This document shows positions 14,055 through 29,322 of a stretch of 64,000 nt of DNA, piece after piece. Under the pieces are notes generated by a model that saw only the letters and a program-made list of their open reading frames with translations, ran no database searches and was not told where the DNA came from. Position 1 is the stretch's first letter; every line of letters begins with the position of its first letter. Made by a program: the position numbers and the translations under genes. This DNA comes from Ecdyonurus torrentis (lineage: Eukaryota; Arthropoda; Insecta; Ephemeroptera; Heptageniidae). Where the stretch lies: contig OX439132.1 of assembly GCA_949318235.1 (NCBI GenBank), forward strand, positions 25,725,794 through 25,789,793. The letters are read 5' to 3'.

Positions 14055-15711
14055 TCAAAAATATGCACGAAGCAAACGTGGAACATTTGCTATTAAACTA
14101 GTTTGGCAATTTATACCTTTAACAATATTAATTAATATCATTAACTTAATCATTAATTTTACGTATCTTTCCGGAATTTAATCAATAAATTGCTATTAAA
14201 ATTTAAATCTAATAATAGATATGAAATATTAAAGAAATTCTTACTAATTTTATGGAAATCATACTCGAAAAAAAAAAAAAAGGCAAAATGTACTTTACCA
14301 GATTTGTATTCTTGTAATTTCATACTTAACATACCTGCAACATAAAGAGAGAAAAAAAGGATTAAAAATGAATAAACTCACCATGGATAATAAGCTAAAA
14401 ATATAGCTTAATTAACATTTTTATATCTTTATTTTAATTTTATTTACACAATAAAGTTACACATGTTTATTTTATTTCATATTATTATTATTATAAAATA
14501 TAAGCGCTTGAACAAAAATGAAAATATTTTAGCTAGGTTTAAGGTGTCTGATGAAAAAAAAAAGTTAAAAAAACTTGTTTATTATTATTTAAAGTTAAAA
14601 ATAACACCAACTTTCAGTAAAAAACTTTTTATTATTATTATTAACAAAAGTAAAAAAAAAGGAGTTGTTATGTTAAAAATATATAGTATAAAGTCACAAT
14701 TGTGTAAGTAGGTAAGAAAAAAAATTTTAATGCAGTTTCTAAAGTTTGAAATTTAATATTTTATAATTTAACTAAGTTTCAAATATTTTTAGTTTTTTTT
14801 TTTTTTTGTAATAAAAGGACAAAAATTAATGCCATAATACTGTATTTAAAACATATACAAATAATATACAAAGCTGCTGTAAAAATACATTTCAACTCCA
14901 GCAGAGTATTCGAACAAATTTTTTATATGATTCTTATGATTTATAATACATTATCAAAATATAACTTTCAAGTAATTTCTTAAAAGTATTGTTAAAAATA
15001 TCTTAAATATTCCCTTTACCTAAATATGAATGCAAAATTAAAAAGAAAATCCACCAGTTACTCTTTCAATTTTAATACCATGATTAAATATCAAATTATT
15101 ACTTTTCTCGGAAAAGGTATCAATTTCAAGTTCATTCCACAACATATCATTTTAATATTTAACTCATATTTTTCATTATGTCTTGGAGTTTATTTCCCAT
15201 AAATCACAAGAAAACTGACATTTGATCACATTTTCCTTGTTTATAGAAAGAAAATTTGTTAACTCGGTCACGTGTCAAATGAAACCTTATACAAATATTT
15301 CCCTCTTTTATATATTCTATTGAAACCATATCAATACAAATCATTAAAAAAAAATGAAATTTAGAATTGATGTTTAAAATGAGAGAGAAATTTCTTAAAA
15401 TAGAATGAAATTTATAAACGTTATTGTAACATAAAAATTTTGATACGTATACATTATACAAAATGTGAATAGAATTTATTTTTAATGAAGTGAAAAAAAA
15501 AAAAAAGAGGGTAAAGAATATAAAGAGCAATTCATTTATTACGCTTAATGATATCATTTAAATTTTAAATAAGTTCTTATATAACCCTTTAGGTTTTCTT
15601 GTTGCTCTCCTTTCTCATTTTATTTGCATACTTTGATTTGACTCCCTTACCTAGTCACTTAAATTTAAAGCACTTATAATGATATTCACTAAAAGTAAGA
15701 GTGGAGAGAGG

Positions 15712-15822
<111 letters not shown>

Positions 15823-16090
15823 AATGAAAAGTGAAAAGTCGTGTTTCAAAATTTAACCACGTATAAACTTGTTGAACTTTTTTTTCCTCTTCTTCTTCTT
15901 CTTCAACTTCAATTTTTTTCTAATGTATAAAATTGTGTTATATGATGTACAATACGATTCTATGCAAGTATTCAGATTTATATTGAATTATTCTAAATTT
16001 TAATATTGCGCTAGGATAAGGTAGTTGTTTTAAAGAACTTTTGAGTGATGTATTATAGAGGACATAGAATAATTATTATGCTATCAACAA

Positions 16091-16260
16091 ATATATATCG
16101 TCCTGGTCGCTGCAAAAGACCTCATCTCCAGTGATCAGCATTTCATACAAGGCCCTATCGCCAGTCCAAACGTTATGGCATAACCAATGAAGATAGGGCC
16201 TTTGTCGAATTGCTGATCACTGGAGATGAGACATTTTGCAGCAACCAGAACGATATATAT
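16091..16260. mobile_element. Fold-back MITE forming one 170-nt hairpin
   Basis: Left arm 16091-16159 and right arm 16192-16260 are 69-bp inverted repeats that I count as 59 of 69 matching, including CTCATCTCCAGTGATCAGCA and AGGCCCTATC blocks. The 32-bp loop itself contains GTTATGGCATAAC, so almost the whole element can pair. The ends run into ATATATAT, compatible with insertion at TA, but the duplication cannot be distinguished from the local repeat. There is no coding capacity. Confidence 0.85.
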
Positions 16261-17302
16261 TTATTTTAAATAATATTCAATATAATTTAGAGGTGCAAGG
16301 TGTGAAGACCATTATATTACAGTCACTTGGAATTACTAACCTAGGAAAAAACATTACATTTCGTTACATTACATTAAGTGACTTCTTTATGTGCTTTAAG
16401 GCATGTATTTCAGCAATGTTATATGATAAGGTCAAGTACTTTTAAAAACAGTCACATGATGTTACAAAGGAAATTTTAGAACTCATTTATTTAACTTATA
16501 TTTAAACAAAGTAAATATTTTTATAAACAACTTCACGGAATATTATCTCTACTTCTCTATACTTAAAGATAAGCAAAAAAAGAAAAAGTTTTGCCTGGGA
16601 TATTTTACACCTGAACGCCTCACTTAACTACACGCTATGTTTTAAAGAGCTCTCTCTCTCTCTCACTGCCAGTTGTTTACTTTAAGTTTTTGTTGATTTT
16701 TTGTATATAATAATTTGCATAATGCATGCATCATAACCGTAAGGCTAAAGTTTTATATTTTATGGAAAATTTAGAACCTCATGAAAAAACATTGAGAGTG
16801 AACGTTGCTTTTTTTAATATGGAGGCATTTATTATTATTATCATTTTGTATGTGCAGAGTGCACATTATATGTGCATGCATAAAAAAAATATACAAATCA
16901 CTAGCGATTATTATTTATACTTTGAAGATGGTGCTGAACTTGTAGATCCTGCTTTCTACAAAATTTGGAGAAGCAACTCTTTACAGAATCATAAGATTAG
17001 AGAGTAACGTGTAATCTAAAATTTGAAGACAGTTTTGAAAAAAATAAAATAAATAAATCCTCTCTTCTGAGAATTTTCCATTTTTTTTCTCTCTTCCTAA
17101 AATTTAACTATAAAAAACTTATATATACAATTCTGCATAAATTATGGAAATAATTTCTGCCTTATTATACTAAAAATTCATGATTTATTATTTTCATTAT
17201 AAAATTGCATTTAATAATAAAAAAATATAATAAATTTTTAAAACTGTCATTTTTATAACATCATTTACTCACTTAATTACAGTATCTTTAAATTTAAAAC
17301 CC

Positions 17303-17306
<4 letters not shown>
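16261..17306. other. AT-rich DNA with one marginal open frame
   Basis: The plus-strand frame 16726-17007 (93 codons) has fairly balanced composition in its last 35 codons, including the stretch DYYLYFEDGAELVDPAFYKI, and ends at TAA. A possible acceptor (TTTTGTATGTGCAG) lies at about 16844-16857. I recognise no domain, so it is either chance or a short terminal exon. Confidence 0.25.

Positions 17307-17335
<29 letters not shown>
17307..17335. repeat. Poly-T tract, 29 nt
   Basis: Uninterrupted thymine run after CCCCTC. Confidence 0.95.
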
Positions 17336-17479
17336 CATACACATAATATAAAAAATTTTAATGTTCTTGTAGAATTCCCAATAGTGAGATGAATAAATAA
17401 ATAAAAAAAAAGTAGAAAAAAAAAGAGTTTCGTATATATTTCTATGTAAAGTCGTATTCACCATAAATTAAATACGTTA

Positions 17480-17640
17480 CGCCCATTTCCCGTTAAGTGT
17501 GGCGCCCAAACGGCTCTGCTATATAGGCGCCAAGTTTTGACTCGTGTTAAAGTTGCTATCCATGACTTGGCACACTACGGTAAACTAGAGTATACGGTCA
17601 AATCTCATTCACCCTCACTCTTTGCGAAACCTTTATCACT
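17480..17640. other. Less AT-rich patch with TATA motif and GGCGCC repeats
   Basis: Two GGCGCC palindromes (about 17502 and 17526) flank CTATATAGG, a TATA-like sequence at about 17519-17526. The composition differs sharply from its surroundings. It could be a core promoter or a fragment of an inverted-repeat element. A 78-codon frame that begins at 17537 dissolves into poly-Phe/Leu and is not convincing. Confidence 0.25.
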
Positions 17641-18405
17641 CTCTTGTGACCCCTTTAACTTTTTTTTTTTTTTTTTCCTTCTTCTTTCTTCCTTCCTTTC
17701 TCTTTGCAGCATAACTCTTTTATCTAAAACTACTATATCTTTTTTCCTCTTTAAATTTACTCTTTTGCATTAAAGAAAAAGAAGAAGAAAAACTATAAGT
17801 ATTAATATTCATATTTTAATTATGAATAAATGAGTCTTTAGTACTATTTTATTGTAATTTAAAATAATATATCATTAAAAAATTAGCTGTTAGCCAAAAA
17901 TTACTATTTAAAATGTTAATCAATGCACTCAATGCAATTATGTATTGAAACATTTATGTTTATTAGATCTCGTCTTAATTTTGATTCTTTGTATAAGTAT
18001 AATGTTAACAATGATAAAAAAAATGCAGCAATAATAATTTAAATGATTCTAATGGAATAATATACTAATACAGTATGCAATATTAATACCCGTGTTAATA
18101 TCTGTGTTTGATAAGTTGGCACAAAATTCCTAACTTTTTTCATCAAAGTAAAATACAAAATTAAGTAATTATAAATTCAGACTTCAAAGGGAAATCTATT
18201 TATCTGCAGCTTTATTTCATGGTTGCATAAATATACTACATAAAGATATGGCTAAGACACACGTCAAATAAACTTTAAATTGAATTTACTTTCCTTCTTT
18301 TTTTGATTTTATTAAATAATAAAAAAAGACATTCCTATGAAAACATGAAATGAAGTTCAATCAACATCAATGCAATGATGATGATGATGATAACGATTAT
18401 ATATA

Positions 18406-18410
<5 letters not shown>
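17641..18410. other. AT-rich DNA, no gene seen
   Basis: Contains a T/C-rich run at 17660-17705 and a short (GAT)n at 18376-18391. No coding signal. Confidence 0.6.

Positions 18411-18481
<71 letters not shown>
18411..18481. repeat. (TA)n microsatellite
   Basis: About 35 TA units immediately left of the inverted-repeat element at 18487. Confidence 0.95.
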
Positions 18482-18482
<1 letters not shown>

Positions 18483-18486
18483 GATG

Positions 18487-18646
18487 TTACCTCGTTAAAA
18501 AAGATTATCTGCACTTTCCACGCAGCACAGTGACTGGACTAGCGGCCATTTACTTAATATTGCAGATACTTCACGGTGGAAAGTGCAGATGCTCCACTCA
18601 CCGAGCTGGTGGAAAATGCAGATAGTCTATTTACTATCTTAGGTAA
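18487..18646. mobile_element. MITE with arms of about 53 bp and repeated GTGGAAA-TGCAGAT motifs
   Basis: Left arm 18487-18538 starts TTACCT and contains TTATCTGCACTTTCCAC and GTGACTGGA. The right arm 18593-18646, reverse-complemented, starts TTACCTAAG and contains CTATCTGCATTTTCCAC and GTGAGTGGA. The core holds a further GGTGGAAAGTGCAGAT (about 18575-18590), so this block occurs three times in all, in both orientations. There is no coding capacity. The left end abuts a (TA)n array. Confidence 0.7.
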
Positions 18647-18903
18647 AGGTCTCTATGCATAGGTCTCTTACTCCCCCCACCCCATTTTTTTACGCGTTTA
18701 TGTTAATTTTATCGTTAGCTTTTTACAGGAATAGAAAATAATTGTTTAAAGCCTTTATTCAAAGGTTCTAGCATGTCTGTACAAGAAACTAATATGAAAC
18801 TCGGCCTACATTTATTTTAAACGTAAATAGGCTTTTATTTCTCCTGTTATTGCTGCTATGTGTGTATAAGCATACACTAATACGCTACTTGTTAATATTC
18901 AAC

Positions 18904-18907
18904 GAGA

Positions 18908-18987
<80 letters not shown>
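18904..18987. repeat. (GA)n microsatellite
   Basis: About 42 GA units with one T substitution near 18922. Confidence 0.97.
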
Positions 18988-21100
<2,113 letters not shown>

Positions 21101-21101
21101 T

Positions 21102-22353
<1,252 letters not shown>

Positions 22354-22451
22354 AAACATTATAAAACTTTCATATCAAGGTGAATAAATTGAAGAAGAAG
22401 AAGAAACGTACAATTTTTTAAATTGATGAAAGTAGGCAGATACTGTGTGTT

Positions 22452-22493
22452 TGTGTGTGTGTATGTATATATATTTATACATACCACACACAC
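22452..22493. repeat. Inverted repeat of GT and AC tracts
   Basis: TGTGTGTGTGTATGTATA faces TATACATACCACACACACA across a few AT bases, giving a hairpin stem of about 17 bp. Confidence 0.7.
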
Positions 22494-22665
22494 ATATTTA
22501 TTCTTTTGCAATATTACTTAAGTTAAAAGCATTTCTATTTTATAGAAACATTTAAATTCATACATGGAATAATATATATTTATATACTTTTTTAGAATAA
22601 TTCACTTCAGGAAAATATATTTTTAATAAAAAATATCAAAAGTAAAAAGTGTATTATGTAGGCAA

Positions 22666-22667
<2 letters not shown>

Positions 22668-22714
<47 letters not shown>
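22668..22714. repeat. Poly-T tract, 47 nt
   Basis: Uninterrupted thymine run, one of the longest here. Confidence 0.95.
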
Positions 22715-22715
<1 letters not shown>

Positions 22716-24296
22716 AAAAATTAAGTAAAGATACATAGAAATACGTTTTTCAAAAAAGTATCTAAAGAAGTTCTTTATTATTGCATTTATTTTTATTTAA
22801 ACTTGAAATGTTCACAACATGGTTCTTCAAAATGAAAGCATGTTTAAAACGAAAAATATTTACGTTGGCAGAAAAAGCCATGAAAGTTAAAAGGTAAAAT
22901 AACTTAAACAAACTTTATGTCATAAAAATTGGCACACGTTACACCATCAATAAAATTAGCAACGTTGAAAGTAAACGTCATTTAAGAAAATGACTTTTAA
23001 ATAAAATCGGAATTTTAAGTTTGAATAATATTTTTATTTGTTTATTACAATTACATATTTATTTCAATTTAATTCAAAAATTACGTTAAGCCCCTTAAGG
23101 TTATGCAACATGTAGGACAATAAAATAGAAAATATGTTACAAAACTCGTACCTTAGCATAACTGAAATATAATATTCTTACTTTATATTAAAATAATAAA
23201 AAGTATAAAAAATTCTTGAATTTTATATTTTTTTTACCTATCTAATAAAATCCTTATTACTTTTCTTTTTTCTTGCAACTTTATTTCAAAAAGTAGAAAA
23301 GCTGATGAAGGAGTTCATTGCGATTTTTTTTATTCTTATTTTATTTTCTTATGCCCGATAGCATATTATAGTTTTATTGGAAGTAGAATAAGAAAAAGAA
23401 GAAAAATCTTGTGATAGGAAAAGAGAGAGAGAAAAAAAAAAGGTGGCATTACCTTGGGCTATCCTATCTTTAGTAAGCGAAGACGTATGGTTTTAGAAGA
23501 TCTAAAGTAAACGATATTGCTATAAAGATTAACCCACATCTGATCACTAAAAACCAAAAAGAAGTAGAAGAAAAAAATATATAACAGAAGCTTTCATAAC
23601 GTGCTACAACTCCTTAGGGGTTACTTTATAAAAAAAAAGTAGTAGAAAAAAATATAGAAAATTGATCACTTCATAGGTCAAAACGATATAGGTGTGTTCT
23701 TACGTTATAACACTTTTTTTTCTTTAGATATCTAAAATGAAGGAAAATAGATATTCTGTGGTGTAAAAAATTAAAGTAAGTATTGAAACAAATCATCAAA
23801 TGTACTGGCCAAATGTATTGTTTTAAAATTATTGTAACTATAAAAGTAGAGTAGAAGAATTATAGTTTTAGTGTTATTTTTTTAAAACATTTTTATTAAA
23901 TTAGCGATATATTTTTTATGGACTATTATGCCGAGGGCAATGATCAGCATGTATAGTGGTATATATGGTTTTGATATTATGTACACTACTGATTATGTAT
24001 AAATATGTTTATGTTGTATACATACTGTGTTTAATAAATAAAAAAATATATATAATATATAGATACTTCTTTTTTTGAAAAGCAGTACTAAAAAATTATA
24101 TACAATTATAATTTATACAAAATTATATGATTTAATAATATAAATATACTCATTCTCAGTAAAAGAACTTATAATTTTATTATTCCATCTTATATAATTT
24201 GTATTGTAGGAACAATGTCATATATTTTCTACTGCAATCTTTATGTTGTTTCAAGAAAAAGAAAAATGTTAGCCTAAAATTATAGTGTTTTAGTTG

Positions 24297-24344
<48 letters not shown>

Positions 24345-25078
24345 CTAAATTTATTTAGTACCAAATATGTAAGTAATTAAACCATAATATATTTAATCTG
24401 TAACTTAAGAGTTTTAATTACATTGATTACATGAATTTTGTTTGCTAACCACTCACTAAATCTAAGTATATAAATAAACTTAACAGTCTACACAACTATA
24501 GGATTACGTAAAACTCTCTTTTACTTTCTTTTGTACATTGACTTGAACACAACTTTATATATATAAAAGAAGAAGAAAAATTAAATCATTAAATTAAAGA
24601 GAGAAACTAGATTACACCAAATGTTTTTTAACAATACTATTGAAATTCCCGACGGATTTTTTTTTCTGTCTCTCTACATTTTTTTTTCTTTTTAAATTGA
24701 ATTTTTCATTAGTGAAGATGCTTTATTTTCAGTTGAGTTATATATATATTGTTATAAAGTATAATTATTCTTTTTCTAATTAATTTAACGGAAAATGTTG
24801 TTAACTTTTAGAAATGAGTGTGAAACGATTTCTTAAATTTGCAGAAATTATTATTATTGATGTAACAGCTTACAGGTTTAGTCTAGACGATTATAATTTA
24901 TAATAATTAGTAGTAAAAAAAAAGTGTTTATACAGTGTATAAATTCAGATCCATTAATTAGAATCTTAAGTTATACTAAAGAGCTAAATGATCACTTTTA
25001 AGTATCAAAGTTTTAATATATTTCAAATATATCATATTTTTCTGATACTAGAAGAAATAAAGGCGTCTCTAGCTACTT
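22715..25078. other. AT-rich DNA, no gene seen
   Basis: About 2.4 kb without a coding signal. It includes a (TA)20 run at 24301-24340. The slightly less AT-rich part around 23430-23560 shows no frame or RNA fold I can support. Confidence 0.55.
24301..24340. repeat. (TA)n microsatellite
   Basis: 20 TA units. Confidence 0.95.
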
Positions 25079-25288
25079 TTTCAAATTCAAATATGTTTAT
25101 TCATTTCTTTCATCCTATAATCACAATACACAACAATGCATATCCGCTTAGGAATAACAAAATTCACAATTAGAAATGATAGTCAATACAAAACAAAAAT
25201 GATATACAATGAGGAAATATATATACAACATAAATATATAATATAAAATAGTCAAAATATAACGTAATGAATAAATTGGAGAGATATT
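25079..25288 (-). mobile_element. 3' UTR and tail of the LINE fragment
   Basis: On the minus strand this follows directly on the LINE ORF stop codon. It ends in AATGAATAAACATATTTGAA then TTTGAA, the kind of AATAAA plus TTTGAA-type tail that closes many Jockey/CR1-like LINEs. This is the non-coding 3' part of the element whose coding remnant is at 25289-25603. Confidence 0.65.
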
Positions 25289-25603
25289 TTATATTATTTG
25301 TTCTTTTAAAAGTTCGTCAATTGTATAATATTGCTTGTTTAATAGAAACGTTTTCAATGCATTTTTAAATATGATAGGATCTTCAATCTGTCTTATATAA
25401 GTAGGTCGATTATTATAAATCTGCAAACATCCACAGAAAGGTCCTCTATTATACATTTCAGTTCTTTTATAAATACTTGTGTTTTTTTATTTAACATTTC
25501 TTGTATTGTGGCTGTGTTTTATTTCATGACTAGTAAAGCATGGTAAATTTAGTTTAACTTTCATTGAACATTCAAGTATATAAACACATGAAACAGTAAA
25601 TTG
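25289..25603 (-). pseudogene. LINE ORF2 (reverse transcriptase) C-terminal remnant
   Basis: One frame runs 104 codons with a single internal TAA. It keeps the signature at the C-terminus of ORF2 in Jockey/CR1-type non-LTR retrotransposons. In order these are FTVSCVYILE (the F/L-TVPSLYIYE-like helix), HSHNTRN (the H-x-Y-NTR motif), RTEMYNRGPF with IYNNRP (the R-x-E...GP..YN.LP region) and FKNALKTFLL (the final FK..LK..LL helix). The catalytic reverse transcriptase and endonuclease domains are absent: upstream in this frame is a stop and then a T/TTA-rich run at 25621-25654. The element is therefore 5'-truncated, as is common after incomplete reverse transcription. The internal stop falls just after the HSHNTRN motif, where related proteins have a variable loop. 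It is a dead copy. Confidence 0.85.
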
Positions 25604-25632
25604 TTAAAAAAAAATAACAATTATTATTATTC

Positions 25633-25654
25633 TTTTTTTTTTTTTTTTTTTTTT
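25633..25654. repeat. Poly-T tract, 22 nt
   Basis: Thymine run preceded by TTATTATTATT, just beyond the 5' end of the LINE fragment. Confidence 0.9.
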
Positions 25655-26546
25655 AATGGTTTTTATGACTATCAATGTTGTTCATATAAATTTTGATAAT
25701 TTGAAAAACTACTTATATTTAATTAGTATTTCTTGCATGTAATCCGGTTATTGTGTACAACAACTTAAATTAATTATCCTAATCTGAAAGTGCGTGTCTA
25801 ATACTTATGAGACTTACGTTAGGAAAGAGAAAGAAGGTTTTGTCATATCTGTATGCATGAAGAAGCTTATTAGGGTGAGAAAATCGGGTTAATATACAAA
25901 TATAACTTAATTTTGTTATACTCTTCTTACTTAGAACCTAGTAAGATCATTACAAGTACATTACTGTAAGCTTTTGCATAGTATTATGTGAAACTGTGGA
26001 AATAACTATTTTCTTTAAAAAATATATATATATCACCCATGAAAAATAAATAATCAGCACTGAAATATCTCTATCAAAAAAAAAGTAAAAAAAAGTGGTC
26101 ATGTCATAGATATTAAAAACTTTCAAACCACTTCATAATTATTATTATTATTAGTAAGAGGTACATAATGATGTTCATTAACCCTTGTTTTGTTTGGTTT
26201 TTTGGTGTTCCAAACCACGGAAAAAATAATGATCACCTTTAAACGGAATTACGCATTAATAATTAATTAAAAACATTTTTATATTCGTTTGAATAAAATT
26301 TCGAAGTAAAAAAAATTGAATATATTCATTTGTGTAAGCTTAGGTATAGAATGAAGTAAAATAAAACAAAAAATATAGCAGAATAAAAAAGAGATTATCA
26401 AGTACATCTCAATGAAATATGCAAACTTAACTATTGTAGTGAATATTTTATTGAATTTTTACTTATGAAAGTACATTGGAAATTATTAATTCATTACACT
26501 AAAGAATATTATAACATCATAAAAGAATTCATTTTATATATAATAT

Positions 26547-26548
<2 letters not shown>
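25655..26548. other. AT-rich DNA, no gene seen
   Basis: No coding or structural signal was recognised. Confidence 0.6.

Positions 26549-26607
<59 letters not shown>
26549..26607. repeat. (TA)n microsatellite
   Basis: About 29 TA units. Confidence 0.95.
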
Positions 26608-26612
<5 letters not shown>

Positions 26613-26890
26613 AACAAATTTTGAACAAGTTTTATTAATATTCCCTTATGTTCGTAAGAAGATAATAAAAAGAGTAAGGTAAGTTTTGATACATAAGCCA
26701 CAAAATTGTACGCAAAACTTATTTGAACAAAGAAAATTGCAAATTCTTGCTTTTCTCTTTCTTATACCTATAATATACAACAAGATAGTATATATTATAA
26801 GAAATATTCTTACCAACGTTAAAATATTCATTCATTTTAACTTTCAGCATTTTCTACATGTTATAATAAAATAACGAGTATACGTGAAGG

Positions 26891-26922
<32 letters not shown>
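26891..26922. repeat. Poly-A tract, 32 nt
   Basis: Uninterrupted adenine run. Confidence 0.95.
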
Positions 26923-26925
<3 letters not shown>

Positions 26926-27095
26926 CGTTTCATATTCCCATAAAGATCTTGTAAAGTATAACGAACAAGTATACTACATTTTATACAGAAATTTGCTTTC
27001 TTGTACAAAGTTGTGTAGTTTTTGACCTTTTAAAACTATTAATATATTTTTCTTGTGTATTTGTATACCTATTATTATTAATACTATATTGTATC

Positions 27096-27218
27096 AATAA
27101 TAATAATAATAATAATAAATGGTTTTTATTAGAGGCCAAAAAAGGAAAAAAAAACCACTTACATGGTCCTCTGACTTTCTTAGAAACAATTTACAATAGT
27201 CAGAGTATTTCTTCATTA
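27096..27218 (-). mobile_element. Retroposon 3' end, copy 3 (TTA-tail family)
   Basis: Minus-strand match to 57010-57133 over about 120 bp: AATACTCTGACTAT, a short loop, AAAGTCAGAGGACCA, TGTAAGTG, a T-run, GGCCTCTAATAAAAA and a (TTA)n tail of eight or more units. CTCTGACT pairs with AGTCAGAG as a terminal stem-loop. No coding remnant is seen upstream. Confidence 0.75.
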
Positions 27219-27780
27219 CATCCAAATATTTTATACATAATTATCAAATATTCACATAGGAAAATATATTCTGTATTAACATATTTATTTACTTTTCTTT
27301 CAGAACTGCAGAAGTTTTTGTAAATTTAAAATTGCTCTAAAATTTTATGATAACCTATAATTTTCTAAAAGAATTGAAATTATTGTTTAAATTTAGTAAA
27401 ATACCTGAGAAGTTCCATGTGCTTTATTTCTCTTCAACTGTAAAATTTTATTATACATTTTATTATTGCTAATAAAATTATCTTTTGATTGCATTTTATT
27501 GCTAGTCTAAATCGGATACATGATTTGCTCTGTCAATTACCCTTTTATTAACTTTAGTGAATGTGTTGGATGAAACGTTCTAAAATATGGAAGATGAAAC
27601 AATAAAACTTTGACAGAGTTTAGTTAATATTTCAATTTTCCATTAATCATGAAATTACAGTTGTGAGTAATTATAATTTTTTTTAACCTACTTTGCGTTG
27701 AAGGGTAAAAAGGTCAAGGGGAAAAGCTGATTATCAATTTTCCTTTCATAGAGGGATGCAGAGAGAGAGAGAGAGAGAGA
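27219..27780. other. AT-rich DNA with a short (GA)n
   Basis: Anonymous sequence ending in a (GA)10 run at 27761-27780. No gene seen. Confidence 0.55.
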
Positions 27781-27781
27781 C

Positions 27782-27897
27782 CGGATAAAGCGGCCAGGAA
27801 GCAACGGAAATGACACGGCAAAAGACGTAGAATATCTCTCACTTCTTCTACATGATCAGAACTATGTATTTTATCTCCAAGTAAATCAAGGACAGGT
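27782..27897 (-). CDS. Exon-like open frame, unrecognised
   Basis: On the minus strand a frame of about 38 codons follows an acceptor-like TTATTTTGTCTATGGTTAG (ending at 27898) and runs to a (TC)n tract. It includes VLDLLGDKIHSSDHVEEVRD and then ILRLLPCHFRCFLAAL. The balanced composition, acidic and basic residues and amphipathic pattern are unlike chance frames here, and local GC is higher than its surroundings. The Leu/Pro/Phe-rich part is vaguely like a helix of RhoGAP-type domains, but I cannot assign it. An in-frame ATG is at 27905, so it might instead be a small first exon. The donor side (CCG|GTCTCT) is poor. It could be an orphan exon, an exon of a gene spanning beyond the window, or a pseudogene. 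Confidence 0.3.
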
Positions 27898-27905
27898 CTA
27901 ACCAT

Positions 27906-29265
27906 AGACAAAATAAATCACTCAAAGACAGGGTCTAATTTCAGAAGAAATTCTCCTTAATTGTTAAGTTTTCATATCAAAGCCATTAAAAATATTTGAA
28001 GTATAAAAAGTTGGTCAATATTTTTGACAAATTGATTCATTTGATCTTTGTGGAATTGATTCATTTTATAAAATAACTTATAATTTGAAGGGTTTACTTG
28101 TTCTTAAGTAATTTTTGTTGAAATAAAGTGCAACTGTAAATTAATTGTAAATCTAATTATGTTTGATTTTAATATATTTTTATTAATTATTATTAAAATA
28201 ATAGATATTATTATATATCTCTGATATATCTCAAATAATAACAATAATAATAATATATAAAAGACAGTATCAGAGGACAAAGAAATTTTCAAATTTTCAA
28301 TTAATTTATCATTCATTATAAAAACATTGCTCTCATTTTAGTTGATATTAAAATAACAAGCTCAAAAAACGATACGCACAGTAAAACCTCATATAATTTT
28401 CTTTTACAATATAAAATACATAGACCGGCCCTATCTTTATATATCTATATATAAGAACAAATTACTTTACCTCTTTGAAGCTTCTGCAAATACCGTATGA
28501 CAAATATCCGCCATTTTCCACATCCCAGAGAAAAAAAGAGTATAAGTATAACCACATATATATATTTGACTCGTACAAATATTCATTTAATTTGTCATAC
28601 GTCTGTGGTTATTCAGTGTATGTATATATATATGTTTCATTCTCATTTTGTATTACATAGAAATAAAGTGAACAAAAAAAGAAAATAAATTTGATTTCTT
28701 TGAAAGAAATTTAAACTAATTTAATCAATACTCAAATAAAGTACCTTTTTTGTATCAATATTGTTAACAATTTGAAGTATGCTAATATAATATGTCATTT
28801 TGTAAAAAAATATAAATGTATAGAAAAAAGAAGTTGATCAATTTAGTAATAACAAAAAAGTATATATATCTCAACACTTAGTTTAAAAATGTGCTTATAT
28901 TATTTTCTAGTAAAATATATTTTTTTCTAGTTCTTATTTTAATTCCTATTATTTCTTTAGCTAATCATATTCTAATTCTTGTTACATAAAAACCCTAGTG
29001 AATAATTTATATAGTACTAATCGCACTATAGATGCTATAAAATTATTCAATGAATTTTGAAAGCACAATTTAATCGAGTTAGCAATGCTGGAGCCAGTTA
29101 ATGAAAAAAAAATCTCGTATTTACATCGTTCGTTCGCGGTAATAATAAGTTGTGTAGTTACTGCATTGTTTATTCACTGTACTTGAAGTATTTTATTGAA
29201 AATTATTGTGGGAAATAGTTAAACACTGCCCATGAAATAAAATATAATACATAAATACATAATAT

Positions 29266-29270
<5 letters not shown>
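27906..29270. other. AT-rich DNA, no gene seen
   Basis: A perfect 12-bp inverted repeat, CGTATGACAAAT (28494-28505) and ATTTGTCATACG (28590-28601), flanks a slightly less AT-rich patch. Overlapping frames at 28475-28688 have no motif. Confidence 0.5.

Positions 29271-29320
<50 letters not shown>
29271..29320. repeat. (TC)n microsatellite
   Basis: About 25 TC units. Confidence 0.95.

Positions 29321-29322
<2 letters not shown>

Noticed and set aside
15204..15557. 117-codon minus-strand frame, the longest in the window
   Set aside because: It is Phe/Ile/Lys/Asn-rich low-complexity sequence through poly-A/T with no domain or splice context.
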